NCBI RefSeq assembly: GCF_030413615.1
Contig: NZ_CP129236.1
Coordinates: forward strand, 2,836,001 to 2,900,000
Length of the DNA: 64,000 nucleotides
Reading direction: 5' to 3'
Source: Planococcus shixiaomingii
Lineage (GTDB): Bacteria > Bacillota > Bacilli > Bacillales_A > Planococcaceae
Shown: positions 26,045 to 34,592 of the stretch, piece after piece
Layout: each line of letters starts with the position of its first letter
How positions within the stretch are numbered: the first letter of the stretch is position 1
Made by a program: the position numbers and the translations under genes
Notes under the pieces: generated by a model
Told to the model about the DNA's origin: nothing
What the model saw: the letters and a program-made list of their open reading frames with translations, nothing else
The model's database searches: none

Positions 26045-26991
26045 TCTGCAATCTCTCCGTCCGCTTTCAAATCGTTTTTTAAGAAGTGGATCAATGTTTG
26101 CTCACGTTCTGCATTTAATTGCTCAGAAACCGATTTTTCCCATTCATAGAAGCCTGCCCCGCTTTTATCGCCTAATTTCTTGTCTTCAACTAATCGTGAC
26201 AACGTTTCACCTGATCGCTGATCGGTGCTCAAGTCCTCAAACAAATAATTTGATATGGCCGAAAAAACATCCAATCCCCCCATATCAGCAGTCATCAACG
26301 GTCCGGTGACCGGCAAACGCCGGCCGATACTGTATGTAACCGCCGCGTCGATGTCTTCTTTAGTGGCAGCACCGGAATCTAACAGCGCCTGCGCTTCCCG
26401 GAACAAAGCATATTGGAGACGATTGCCGATAAACCCTGGAATTTCCTTATTCAACAAAATCGGTTTCTTCTTCATCTCTGTTAACACATTCATTGCACGT
26501 TGGACAGTTTCTTCATCGGTATGCTTGCCTTTAACCACTTCCACCAGTGGAATCAAATGCCCAGGGTTCCAAAAATGCGTCACGACAAAACGATTGGGCC
26601 TAGCCATTTCTTCTGCCAGTAAACTGGGCTTAAAGCCGGAAGTATTGCTCGCAATAACGACATCTTCTCCTGCCAAGCCTTCGATTTTCTTGTACATCTC
26701 CCGCTTCATTTCAAGCACTTCCGGGATTACTTCGATGACGAACGTCGAACCTGAAATTACGTCTTCAAGCCTAGTAGAAAAACGGATATTTTCGCGGATT
26801 CGATGCGCTTTTTCGGTATCAAACAAGTCATTATCCACCATCACTTTAAGTTTATTCGTTAAACTTTTGTCGGCATTTTCAAGGTCTTGGTCGTTTATGC
26901 CATACACTTTCACTTGCTGCCCTGCCCATGCCGCTGAAAGCGCAATCGAATGGCCCATCGTTCCCGCTCCAATGATCGAAATCTTTTCCAA
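26041..26991 (-). CDS. 3-hydroxyacyl-CoA dehydrogenase-like NAD-dependent dehydrogenase
   Basis: A 316-residue member of the 3HCDH family. The N-terminal Rossmann motif IIGAGTMGHSIA (residues 5-16) and catalytic-region VVTHFWNPGHLIPLVEVV are clear; the C-terminal helical domain includes GFIGNRLQYALFREAQALLD. Such stand-alone proteins are often L-gulonate 3-dehydrogenase or L-carnitine dehydrogenase-like rather than fatty-acid enzymes. Without thiolase or hydratase nearby, oxidation of a beta-hydroxy acid is more likely. Overlaps the SDR gene by 4 bp. The permease gene ends 83 nt upstream, with a hairpin in the gap. Confidence 0.88.
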   Translation of the reverse strand: MEKISIIGAGTMGHSIALSAAWAGQQVKVYGINDQDLENADKSLTNKLKVMVDNDLFDTEKAHRIRENIRFSTRLEDVISGSTFVIEVIPEVLEMKREMYKKIEGLAGEDVVIASNTSGFKPSLLAEEMARPNRFVVTHFWNPGHLIPLVEVVKGKHTDEETVQRAMNVLTEMKKKPILLNKEIPGFIGNRLQYALFREAQALLDSGAATKEDIDAAVTYSIGRRLPVTGPLMTADMGGLDVFSAISNYLFEDLSTDQRSGETLSRLVEDKKLGDKSGAGFYEWEKSVSEQLNAEREQTLIHFLKNDLKADGEIAE

Positions 26992-27030
26992 AATTCCACC
27001 TCTTTTGAGTTATTTTGTACAATATGAAAT

Positions 27031-27064
27031 GCCCAACAAACGAAAAAGCAAAAGTTTGTTGGGC
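27031..27064 (-). other. Intercistronic hairpin between permease and dehydrogenase genes
   Basis: An 11-bp perfect stem GCCCAACAAAC / GTTTGTTGGGC has no U-run on the 3' side in either direction. It may be a processing or mRNA-stabilising structure rather than a full terminator. Confidence 0.5.
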
Positions 27065-27074
27065 ATGCATCTTC

Positions 27075-28397
27075 TTATATGCCTAAGCCGAATGAGAATA
27101 GAATGACGGCCAGAATAGTCCCAATAAACGGTACAACTACAGTTAATGCTCCAAATGCAGGATATGCATCTTTATGGGTTTCCCCCGCAATAGAGCGTAT
27201 CGTCGTGACAACATACCCGCCTTGCGGCAAAGAATCGAGTGAACCGGAAGAAATTGAAACGGTTCTGTGCAACGCTTCCGCATTCACGCCCATTTCAAGG
27301 TAATGCGGTGCTAAAAGAGGCAGTGCAATTGCTTGCCCTCCCGAAGATGAGCCGGTAAGCCCTGCGATGATGGCAACTGCTAGTGCTCCTCCGATCAACG
27401 GGCTGCCAGGAATGCTGGTCATCACACCTACTGCGGATTCAAATGCAGGCGTCGATCTGACCACACCACCGAACCCAACGACCGCTGCCGTATTGGCAAT
27501 CGCAATGACAGCTCCTAAAGCACCTTCGCTAAATGCCTGGCCAATATTGCGGAAATACCTTCTATTGATTAGATAAGTAGCTAAAATACCGCCGCTCAAC
27601 GCAATAATCAGCGCTGATGTTCCAAGAGAATCGTGGAAAATAAACGAAATGATTAAAACTACAAGCAAAGGAACCATGCTGAGAAGCGGATTCGGCAATT
27701 CTTTACGGGCTTCGCCGGTAACATCCGATTCTCTTGCAACAAATCGTTCGCCTTTATTGAGTGCTTTATTGATCATTTTCTTCAGCCACCAATAGCCAAA
27801 AACCATCATGAAGACGGCTACAATCGCACTTACTTCCCAGCCGGCATATGGTGTGGTCCCCAAAAATTCAATCGGAATCCAGTTTTGAATTTCCGGTGAT
27901 CCGGCTGAAGTCATCGTGAATGTTGTCGAACCAAAGGCAAGCGCTGCCGGAATAAATCTTCTCGGAAGATTTGCTTGCTTGAACAAGCTTAGCGCCATTG
28001 GATAAACTGAAAATGCAACAACGAACAAACTTACTCCGCCATAAGTTAAGACTGCACAGGCGATAACAACTGCAAGAGCCGCTCGTTTCATACCAATTTT
28101 ACTAACAATCCATTTTGATACACTGTCAGCTGCTCCACTGTCTTCCATTACTTTCCCGAAAATTGCCCCGGTCAAGAACATCAAATACCAAGATGCGATA
28201 AAACCGGTGAAGCCAGTCATATAATTGGTTAAAAAGTTGGCTGCCCCCTCAGCAGCCAACTGCGGAAATATCGGCAAGCCGTTAAAAACCGCGACCAATA
28301 ACGCTGTGAGAGGTGCAGCGATTAACAGATTCATCCCTCTCATCGTCAAATAAATCAATAACGCCAATCCACCAAAAAGTCCTATCATGCCTAACAT
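27075..28397 (-). CDS. GntP-family permease
   Basis: A 440-residue membrane transporter with 12 or more hydrophobic segments (for example FGGLALLIYLTMRG, LAVVIACAVLTYGGVSLFVV, VVPFIGTILAVILFSFGLG). GntP proteins are proton symporters for gluconate and other small hydroxy acids. Family marks include SAGSPEIQNWIP and GLTGSSSGGQAIALPLLAP. ATG 28397 follows GGGGGAAGGCT; the longer in-frame extension upstream has no RBS. It lies within the LacI-controlled cluster, so it should import the substrate oxidised by its neighbours. Confidence 0.9.
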   Translation of the reverse strand: MLGMIGLFGGLALLIYLTMRGMNLLIAAPLTALLVAVFNGLPIFPQLAAEGAANFLTNYMTGFTGFIASWYLMFLTGAIFGKVMEDSGAADSVSKWIVSKIGMKRAALAVVIACAVLTYGGVSLFVVAFSVYPMALSLFKQANLPRRFIPAALAFGSTTFTMTSAGSPEIQNWIPIEFLGTTPYAGWEVSAIVAVFMMVFGYWWLKKMINKALNKGERFVARESDVTGEARKELPNPLLSMVPLLVVLIISFIFHDSLGTSALIIALSGGILATYLINRRYFRNIGQAFSEGALGAVIAIANTAAVVGFGGVVRSTPAFESAVGVMTSIPGSPLIGGALAVAIIAGLTGSSSGGQAIALPLLAPHYLEMGVNAEALHRTVSISSGSLDSLPQGGYVVTTIRSIAGETHKDAYPAFGALTVVVPFIGTILAVILFSFGLGI

Positions 28398-28501
28398 AGC
28401 CTTCCCCCATCCCCGTAAAATAGAAAAATCAGTTTTGCAGCCAGTTAGATTTGCATTAAAAAACGCATACTTTCCAAAACATACAGGAAGCATATGTATT
28501 C

Positions 28502-28541
28502 GGGGTGCATCAATGGAGACTATTGCTCTATTGATGCACCC
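28502..28541 (-). other. Intercistronic hairpin downstream of the HisD-like gene
   Basis: A 12-bp perfect stem GGGGTGCATCAA / TTGATGCACCCC with a partly paired loop lies between the HisD-like and permease genes; no T-run follows, so partial termination or mRNA processing is more likely than full termination. Confidence 0.5.
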
Positions 28542-28547
28542 CCTCTA

Positions 28548-29843
28548 TTATTTTGTTGTTGTTTGTTTGTTTCCATATCGTCTTACACGAAGAAGCGCTT
28601 GTTCTGCATGTCCCGCAAAGTTTTCCAATTGGCAAAGGCGCGCTGCATATTCACCAATATATGCGCTCGCTTCCGGAGTCGTCACTTTTTGATAAGTAAC
28701 GGTTTTAATAAATTTCCCAACCCAAAGTCCACCTGTATAACGCGCTGCACCTTTTGTTGGCAAGGTGTGGTTTGTTCCGATGACTTTGTCTCCGTAAGCA
28801 ACGTTCGTTTCTGGCCCTAAAAATAAACAGCCATAGTTGGTCATGTTTTCAAGGAAATAGTTTGGGTCTTCCGTTAAAATTTCAACGTGTTCAAATGCCA
28901 AGCGGTCCGCTTCAATACGGGCTTCCTCAATAGAATCAACCAATAAAATTTGACCATAATCGTTCCATGACACGCGGGCTATATCAGCAGTCGGCAATGT
29001 TTCCAACTGCCGCTCAATTTCTTTTACCGTTTCTTCGGCCAGTTGTTCTGAAGTCGTGATTAAAGCTCCCGGGGAAGTCGGGCCATGTTCTCCTTGCCCA
29101 AGAAGATCCGTTGCAATCATTTCAGCATCTGCTGTATGGTCAGCCACAACCAGGGTTTCAGTCGGTCCTGCAAACAAGTCAATGCCGACACGGCCATAAA
29201 GCTGACGTTTCGCTTCTGCTACAAATGCATTGCCTGGACCGACAATCATATCCACCGGTTCAATTGTTTCAGTTCCTATTGCCATCGCTGCCATCGCTTG
29301 TATTCCGCCAAGCAGATAAATTTCATCAGCACCCGCCAATGACATTGCAGCAATTGTCGCATGTGGAATTTCTCCGTTAATCGGCGGAGTGCAAGCGATT
29401 ACACGTTTAACACCAGCAACTTTAGCCGTCAGGACACTCATATGCGCGGATGCCACCATTGGATAGCGCCCTCCTGGAATGTAACAGCCAACACTATTTA
29501 CCGGAATGTTTTTATGTCCAAGAATAACGCCTGGAATATGTTCCACTTCCACATCATTCAATGAAGCAAGTTGGGCTTCAGCAAATTTCCGGATATTATT
29601 TTGAGCAAATTTGATATCCTCAATCACTTCATCAGGAACTTTGGAAACGATTTCATTTATTTGCACGTCTGTTAAACGGAATGCATCTGGAGCCCACTTA
29701 TCAAATTTCTCGGATAATTCCCGAACAGCTTCGTTGCCTCTCGTTTCTACATCTTTTAAAGCATCTGCTACAATTTGCGACACTTTCAAATCGTTGGCGT
29801 TCAATTCTTCTTGTGATTTTCCAGCTTTTAAAACTTTCATCAT
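28548..29843 (-). CDS. Histidinol dehydrogenase-like enzyme, sulfopropanediol 3-dehydrogenase (HpsN) type
   Basis: A 431-residue zinc and NAD-dependent four-electron dehydrogenase fold. It shows [20 protein letters not shown] where true HisD has a different wording, plus [45 protein letters not shown] (zinc/catalytic residues) and [18 protein letters not shown]. No histidine genes are nearby. The closest named relative I can recall is HpsN, which oxidises R-dihydroxypropanesulfonate to sulfolactate; another primary alcohol may be the substrate. ATG 29843 (or 29840) follows AAGGAGGAAACCA; a longer start at 29876 would lie inside the operator. First gene of the cluster after LacI. Confidence 0.85.
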   Translation of the reverse strand: MMKVLKAGKSQEELNANDLKVSQIVADALKDVETRGNEAVRELSEKFDKWAPDAFRLTDVQINEIVSKVPDEVIEDIKFAQNNIRKFAEAQLASLNDVEVEHIPGVILGHKNIPVNSVGCYIPGGRYPMVASAHMSVLTAKVAGVKRVIACTPPINGEIPHATIAAMSLAGADEIYLLGGIQAMAAMAIGTETIEPVDMIVGPGNAFVAEAKRQLYGRVGIDLFAGPTETLVVADHTADAEMIATDLLGQGEHGPTSPGALITTSEQLAEETVKEIERQLETLPTADIARVSWNDYGQILLVDSIEEARIEADRLAFEHVEILTEDPNYFLENMTNYGCLFLGPETNVAYGDKVIGTNHTLPTKGAARYTGGLWVGKFIKTVTYQKVTTPEASAYIGEYAARLCQLENFAGHAEQALLRVRRYGNKQTTTK

Positions 29844-29860
29844 GTTGGTTTCCTCCTTTT

Positions 29861-29876
29861 TTGAATACGTATGCAA
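29861..29876. promoter_or_regulatory. LacI-family operator upstream of the HisD-like gene
   Basis: TTGAATACGTATGCAA is a 16-bp palindrome with one mismatched pair and the central CG usual for LacI-family sites. It is 18 bp upstream of the enzyme's start, between promoter and RBS, and near the lacI-like gene. Confidence 0.6.
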
Positions 29877-29928
29877 ATCGTTAATATAACAAAAAGAATA
29901 TTCTAATTACTTGTAAAAGTCAACTCTT

Positions 29929-30915
29929 TTAAGTTGATTTCCGTTCAATTAATACTCCTTCGATTTCTACTGCCTTTGCCAGTCCGGTGTACACATCAAT
30001 TTCGTTAAGCAAATAATCTACTGTAGTTTCCACCATTTTTTCTATCGGCTGTTCCCAAGTCGTTAGTTGGTATGCAGGCCAAGAAGCCATCTCAATATTA
30101 TCAAAACCAACAATCCTTAAATCAGCTGGAATTTTCAGTTCATTTTCACGGAGAGCGTCCATTACGCCAAATGCCATAATATCATTTGCTGCAAAAATAG
30201 CGGAAGGCATATTTTTTTCGGCAATTATTTTATTAGCGGTATCGTAGCCGCCCTTGTATGTGTAATCTGAAGAATATCGGCGGTATGCAACATTCCGATG
30301 CTTAAGGATTTCACTAAAGCCTTTCTCCCGTTCCAGACTGGTAGATGCATTGCTATTACCAGAAATATAAACAAAATTCGTTGCCCCTTTGGAAAGAAGA
30401 TACTCTGCGATATGCCGGCTTGCATTCAAGTTATTGCAGCAAACAGAGTAAAAGTCGATATTGTCCAGTTTGCGATTGAAAAAAACTAACGGGATTTTAT
30501 TTTGCTTGAAAGCTTCTGCCACTTTCAGTGACATGATGGCATCTGTAATAACGACTCCTGCGACATTGTAATTTAATAATGTTTCCACATCTTCGCTTTG
30601 GATTTCCTCATTGTTTGTATGAATAAACAATACGCTATAGCCATATTGTTTAAAAGCTATCGTAAATTGCTTTAGTACTTGAGGATAAAACGGATTTTGT
30701 ACACCTTTCATTACTAAACCGATGATTTTTGTCTTGTTCGTGATCAAACTCCGAGCAAATTCGTTTGGCCGGTAATTTAGCTCCTTCGCAGCTGTTAAAA
30801 CCTTCTCACGCGTTTTATTGGAAACTTTAGCTCCTTCAAAATAAACCCTCGAAACCGAGGACTGTGAAACACCCGCAAGTTTCGCTACATCTTTCGCAGT
30901 AACCGTTTCTTTCAT
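29929..30915 (-). CDS. LacI-family transcriptional regulator
   Basis: A 328-residue repressor. The N-terminal helix-turn-helix TAKDVAKLAGVSQSSVSRV (about residues 5-23) and hinge LNYRPNEFARSL are typical, followed by a periplasmic-binding-protein-like effector domain (IIGLVMKGVQNPFYPQVL; IFAANDIMAFGVMDALREN; RIVGFDNIEMASWP). ATG 30915 with AAGGATTGAGGAAA upstream. It is 85 bp upstream of and co-directional with the dehydrogenase/permease cluster, with a matching operator in between, so it most likely represses that cluster until the substrate or an intermediate binds. Confidence 0.92.
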   Translation of the reverse strand: MKETVTAKDVAKLAGVSQSSVSRVYFEGAKVSNKTREKVLTAAKELNYRPNEFARSLITNKTKIIGLVMKGVQNPFYPQVLKQFTIAFKQYGYSVLFIHTNNEEIQSEDVETLLNYNVAGVVITDAIMSLKVAEAFKQNKIPLVFFNRKLDNIDFYSVCCNNLNASRHIAEYLLSKGATNFVYISGNSNASTSLEREKGFSEILKHRNVAYRRYSSDYTYKGGYDTANKIIAEKNMPSAIFAANDIMAFGVMDALRENELKIPADLRIVGFDNIEMASWPAYQLTTWEQPIEKMVETTVDYLLNEIDVYTGLAKAVEIEGVLIERKST

Positions 30916-30973
30916 TTTCCTCAATCCTTTTTACGCTTATTGCCATTAGAGTACACCATTTTTAAGCAAAAAG

Positions 30974-31000
30974 TAAACCCGCGCAAAATTGCGCGGGTTC
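30974..31000 (-). terminator. Terminator of the secreted protein gene
   Basis: The stem AACCCGCGC / GCGCGGGTT (30976-30984 with 30991-30999) is followed on the minus strand by TACTTTTTGC. Confidence 0.75.
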
Positions 31001-31012
31001 ATTAACCTTTTT

Positions 31013-31666
31013 CTATTTAATGGATTCAAGACTAGAAGTAACTTTATAAGTGTCTTTACCTTGTTTCAAGATAAATTCACGTTTTACTTCACCAAAGCCT
31101 TCCACGAAATATGTTTTGCTGATGCCACCGTCTTTATATTTCTGTTCCAAAACGATTGCATTTCTGAACTTTTTATACGGTGTAGAAACAGTGGCATCGA
31201 TACTGACAACTTTACGCCCGCTTATTACATCTCCTTTTTTCAAAGGAAATTTAAGATAAGTGGAAATCGGTTTTAATGCTTTTAATTGCTTCAGCGTCGG
31301 CTTATACTCTTTGTAAAACTCGGCTTCTTGTTTCACTAGTTCAATCCGGTCTTTACTCAAACGGTAAACCCGCAATACGACTGTTCCACCATTGTCTTCA
31401 TAAAGCGCTACATGGTTCCCTTTCAAATACTTTGTGCGGATTGTCAGCTCAGCATATTCATTTCCGACGCCTTTAAAATGCGCTTTGGTTCCATCTGCCA
31501 TAAAAAAAGCATAAGGGTCGGTTTTCTTGGCATGTGTACTTACATCGCTGCTAACTAGTTGACTTGTCGTTTTTGTAGCCCCCGAAACCTGCATAGACGA
31601 TATACCAGCAAAAACACTCAGAAACAAAACGATGACTAAAATACCGGTCTTCGCTAAATGCTTCAT
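31013..31666 (-). CDS. Uncharacterised secreted protein, 217 aa
   Basis: The N-terminal signal peptide (KTGILVIVLFLSVFAGISSM) is followed by a Ser/Thr-rich linker and a beta-rich domain (VGNEYAELTIRTKYLKGNHV, GGTVVLRVYRLSKDRIELV, YFVEGFGEVKREFILKQG). The C-terminal half looks like domains of Bacillus secreted proteins with a 'yvEG.G.v' segment, but I cannot name a family. No catalytic motif or LPXTG is seen. ATG 31666 follows AAGGAGCGGAGAATA. Single-gene unit. Confidence 0.7.
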   Translation of the reverse strand: MKHLAKTGILVIVLFLSVFAGISSMQVSGATKTTSQLVSSDVSTHAKKTDPYAFFMADGTKAHFKGVGNEYAELTIRTKYLKGNHVALYEDNGGTVVLRVYRLSKDRIELVKQEAEFYKEYKPTLKQLKALKPISTYLKFPLKKGDVISGRKVVSIDATVSTPYKKFRNAIVLEQKYKDGGISKTYFVEGFGEVKREFILKQGKDTYKVTSSLESIK

Positions 31667-31750
31667 TATTCTCCGCTCCTTTTTCAAATTAGACGTATAG
31701 CCTTAAAATGAGTTTCATATTTTAAAGTGAAATACTCAAAATTTAATGAC

Positions 31751-31792
31751 CAAAAAACTTGGCACGAAAGCAAAAATGCCTTGGCGCCAAGC
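31751..31792 (-). terminator. Probable terminator of the 109-aa gene
   Basis: On the minus strand CTTGGC and GCCAAG enclose a long loop and are followed by TTTTTTGG. The stem is short, so confidence is moderate. Confidence 0.45.
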
Positions 31793-31796
31793 TCTT

Positions 31797-32126
31797 TTAC
31801 ATGTGCAACGACTTATCGTATATCGGTTTTACATGAAGCTTGTAATGTTTTTGGACTTCTTTAAAATCATAAATGCGGCCTTCATGTTCCGAACTTTCAA
31901 GGCGCTCGATATGTTCCTCAGCCAAATCGGCTAAGTATTTCCCAATTGCCACTTTATTCGGATACATATTATTCACTTTAGCTATCAGTGATTCGTCGAG
32001 CATTTGGTTAAAGGCATAATAAACCGCTATATTGATTACCGTCAGTTCATCGCCCGATGCATTGGAAACGATATAATAATTTCCGAATTTGTCTTTCAAT
32101 AAATCCCTTTTCGCTTGAATATCCAC
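31797..32126 (-). CDS. Uncharacterised 109-aa protein, probable general stress gene
   Basis: A soluble, helical protein without a recognised family (DLLKDKFGNYYIVSNASGDE, KVNNMYPNKVAIGKYLADL). The start is GTG at 32126, supported by GAGGAGGAG 6 nt upstream. A SigB-type promoter at 32164-32189 suggests stress or stationary-phase expression. It sits alone between a secreted-protein gene and the end of the exopolysaccharide operon. Confidence 0.65.
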   Translation of the reverse strand: MDIQAKRDLLKDKFGNYYIVSNASGDELTVINIAVYYAFNQMLDESLIAKVNNMYPNKVAIGKYLADLAEEHIERLESSEHEGRIYDFKEVQKHYKLHVKPIYDKSLHM

Positions 32127-32163
32127 TGAAATCTCCTCCTCGTCCTTTTATCTCTTCTCTCTT

Positions 32164-32189
32164 ATACCCATTTCCCTGTAAAATTAGAC
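32164..32189 (-). promoter_or_regulatory. SigB-type promoter of the 109-aa gene
   Basis: Minus strand GTCTAA (32189-32184), 14-bp spacer, GGGTAT (32169-32164); one mismatch from the SigB -35 consensus. Confidence 0.55.
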
Positions 32190-32330
32190 CTCCTGCTGCC
32201 TCCCTATTGCTGATTGTTTGTGGAAGGGATGATTATTTCGGATTTTTATATACAAAATCTTTCCTGCTCTTTTTTCGTTTCAATAATATCGACTCAACCC
32301 AAAAACTCTCTATTATATTTTTACAAACAG

Positions 32331-32357
32331 AAAAAAGCCGGCTTATTAAGCACGGCC
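32331..32357 (-). terminator. Terminator of the exopolysaccharide operon
   Basis: On the minus strand GCCG-GCTT / AAGC-CGGC with one bulged T is followed by TTTTTT, just after the sugar transferase stop. Confidence 0.65.
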
Positions 32358-32361
32358 ACTT

Positions 32362-32943
32362 TTATTCAAAATCAATGCGAACACCTTCTGCTCTAAGAAC
32401 ACATCTGACGGTCCAAAAGAGAACTTTCATATCAAATTGAAAATCTCTGTTTCTGGCATAGTACGCGTCAAAAGCCACTTTTTCAAAATCAGAAATAAAA
32501 TCACGGCCTTTTACTTGAGCAAATCCTGTAAGGCCTGGAACCAATTCGTTTACTCCCATTTCTTCCCGCATACGGATAAGTTCATGTTGATTGTAAAGCG
32601 CAGGACGCGGGCCTACAAAAGACATTTCACCGCACAAAATATTCATAAGTTGAGGCAACTCGTCCAAGCTTGTTTTTCGCAGCCATTTGCCAGAACGGGT
32701 AACGTAAGCTTTTAAATTTGAAAGTTTTTCAGTTGATATATCAGGCGTATGGATTTGCATGGTTCGGAACTTGTAAATTTCAAATATTTTACCGCCTTTG
32801 CCAATTCGTTTTTGCCGGAACAAGACGGGGCCTTGAGAATCTAGTTTTATAATTAAAGCAATGGCTATAAATAGTGGAATGAGAAGAGTAAGGGCAACTA
32901 GTGATATGCACAGATCGAATATTCGCTTTGAGATTTCGTACAT
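32362..32943 (-). CDS. Priming sugar transferase (undecaprenyl-phosphate glycosyl-1-phosphate transferase)
   Basis: A 193-residue bacterial sugar transferase (EpsL/PglC-type short form). One N-terminal hydrophobic segment (SLVALTLLIPLFIAIALII) anchors it, followed by GPVLFRQKRIGKGGKIFEIY, FRTMQ, LRKTSLDELPQLMNIL and SFVGPRP, the usual catalytic region, then LVPGLTGFAQVKGRD. It links the first sugar phosphate to undecaprenyl phosphate to start each repeat unit. ATG 32943 follows GGAGGAGGATAAT. Last gene of the operon; the EpsC-like and aminotransferase enzymes probably supply a modified amino sugar as its substrate. Confidence 0.92.
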   Translation of the reverse strand: MYEISKRIFDLCISLVALTLLIPLFIAIALIIKLDSQGPVLFRQKRIGKGGKIFEIYKFRTMQIHTPDISTEKLSNLKAYVTRSGKWLRKTSLDELPQLMNILCGEMSFVGPRPALYNQHELIRMREEMGVNELVPGLTGFAQVKGRDFISDFEKVAFDAYYARNRDFQFDMKVLFWTVRCVLRAEGVRIDFE

Positions 32944-32984
32944 ATTATCCTCCTCCAATAAAAGATATCTTTAATGTGCTCATC

Positions 32985-34175
32985 TTAGGAGAATAGATTT
33001 TTTATATTGTTTATTACTCGATCTTGCTGCACCTTACTTAAACTCGAACTTGAAGGAAGGCATAACCCCTGTTCAAACAACTCTTCACTAACCGGTTTTT
33101 CATCTCCCGCTGTAAAAAACAAACAATCCTTGAAAATGGGCTGTTGGTGCAATGGTTTCCATACATGGCGCGTTTCAATATTCTCTGCACATAGTGCAAA
33201 TTTTATATCGCTCGGGGTTAAAGAAGACAAACAAGGATTTATTGTCATAACGGACAACCATCTATTGGAAGAAGTTTCTTTTAGTTCCGGCTGAAAATCA
33301 ATGGCCGAAACGCAACTTAACCCTTCTTCGTAATTTTCATATACTTTCCTTCTTGCTGTAACCCGGTCCTCAATAGCCTGTAACTGCGCTCTTCCGATTC
33401 CCGCCAAAATATTGCTCATTCGATAATTGAAACCCACTCTGCTATGCTCATAATGTGGAGCTGGGTCCTTCGCTTGAGATGCTAGAAAACGAGTATTTTC
33501 AATGGCTTTTAAATCATTTGAAACGAGCATTCCCCCGCCTGATGTCGTAATAATTTTATTTCCATTGAAAGAAAACACTCCGAATTTCCCTAAGGTTCCG
33601 CTTTTCCGCCCTTTGTATGTTGATCCTAATGACTCTGCTGCATCTTCAATGATCGGCACTTCATACTCATTACAAATTGCCAGCAATTCATCCATTTTTG
33701 CGCTTTGCCCGTATATATTTACGACAATAACTGCTTTTGGCAGTTTTCCTTTTTCCGCAGTTGCTTGAAAAGCTTTCCGCAAAGCTATTGGCGACATGTT
33801 CCACGTCTCTTCTTCAGAATCTATGAATACCGGCTCTGCTCCGACATAAAGAATTGGGTTGGCACTTGCTACAAAAGTTAACGTTGAACAAAATACTATA
33901 TCTCCTGTCCCAATGCCAAGAAGTTGTAAAGATAGATGGATAGCTGCCGTCCCTGACGAAAGTGCTGCCCCTCCTTTTACGCCGACGTATGCCGCAAGTT
34001 CTTGTTCAAAGTTATTGACGTTCGGCCCAACAGGAGCAATCCAGTTTGTATCAAAAGCTTCATTAATATAATCCATTTCTTTTCCTGTCATATGAGGAAT
34101 TGATAAAGAAACATATTCTTTTTCTTTTCTATAAGGCACATATAGTGGTTTTTGGCCCATCGGCAATATTTTCAT
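32985..34175 (-). CDS. DegT/DnrJ/EryC1/StrS-family sugar aminotransferase (EpsN/PglE-like)
   Basis: A 396-residue PLP enzyme. It contains ALSSGTAAIHLSLQLLGIG (PLP phosphate site), IPIIEDAAESLGSTYKGRKS (Asp for PLP nitrogen) and SFNGNKIITTSGGGM with the Schiff-base Lys near residue 207. Such enzymes aminate the 4-keto sugar produced by an EpsC/PglF-type dehydratase to give 4-amino-4,6-dideoxy-sugars of the bacillosamine route. That dehydratase is encoded two genes upstream. The acetyltransferase (EpsM/PglD) that usually follows is missing from this operon. RBS GAGGGG precedes the ATG by 7 nt. Confidence 0.92.
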   Translation of the reverse strand: MKILPMGQKPLYVPYRKEKEYVSLSIPHMTGKEMDYINEAFDTNWIAPVGPNVNNFEQELAAYVGVKGGAALSSGTAAIHLSLQLLGIGTGDIVFCSTLTFVASANPILYVGAEPVFIDSEEETWNMSPIALRKAFQATAEKGKLPKAVIVVNIYGQSAKMDELLAICNEYEVPIIEDAAESLGSTYKGRKSGTLGKFGVFSFNGNKIITTSGGGMLVSNDLKAIENTRFLASQAKDPAPHYEHSRVGFNYRMSNILAGIGRAQLQAIEDRVTARRKVYENYEEGLSCVSAIDFQPELKETSSNRWLSVMTINPCLSSLTPSDIKFALCAENIETRHVWKPLHQQPIFKDCLFFTAGDEKPVSEELFEQGLCLPSSSSLSKVQQDRVINNIKNLFS

Positions 34176-34592
34176 AACAAACCCCTCGTAATATATTTCA
34201 TTATATTCTCTCCTTCGTGAACATTGAAATAGGCGTTATTTATGCTAACGATATTTGTAAAACGAATAATCTTTAGATGCCGATTTTCCGTAAAACAAGA
34301 AAAGCCAGAAGGTCGCTTGGCTTGCTATTTGGCAAACTTTTTATCACCGGTACAGACCAAGTCAAGTTTAGTAATGCACCCCTGACAAGTCCGATGAAAA
34401 TGTCCTCTATTCGGCTGCTGTAGAATATAAAACGAAATCCTCAATCACAAATAAATTTCCGAATTTCCCGAATAACATTCATAGTAAAATGGATGACTCT
34501 TATAAGGCCGCTTGTCTTTTTTCAAAGTGCCAATTCATCATGTTTTCCTTCATGGTTATTTCAACCAATCAAAATTACAAACTGCAGGATGG
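34176..34592. other. 417-bp gap inside the exopolysaccharide operon
   Basis: AT-rich with no frame above about 40 codons and no clear RBS on the minus strand. It could carry an internal promoter for the aminotransferase and sugar transferase genes, or the decayed remains of a lost gene such as the missing acetyltransferase; I could not recognise remnants. Confidence 0.4.

Noticed and set aside
26255..27106. 283-codon plus-strand frame antisense to the 3HCDH-like gene
   Set aside because: A shadow of a well-supported gene on the other strand; Ser/Pro-rich product with no RBS and no family features.
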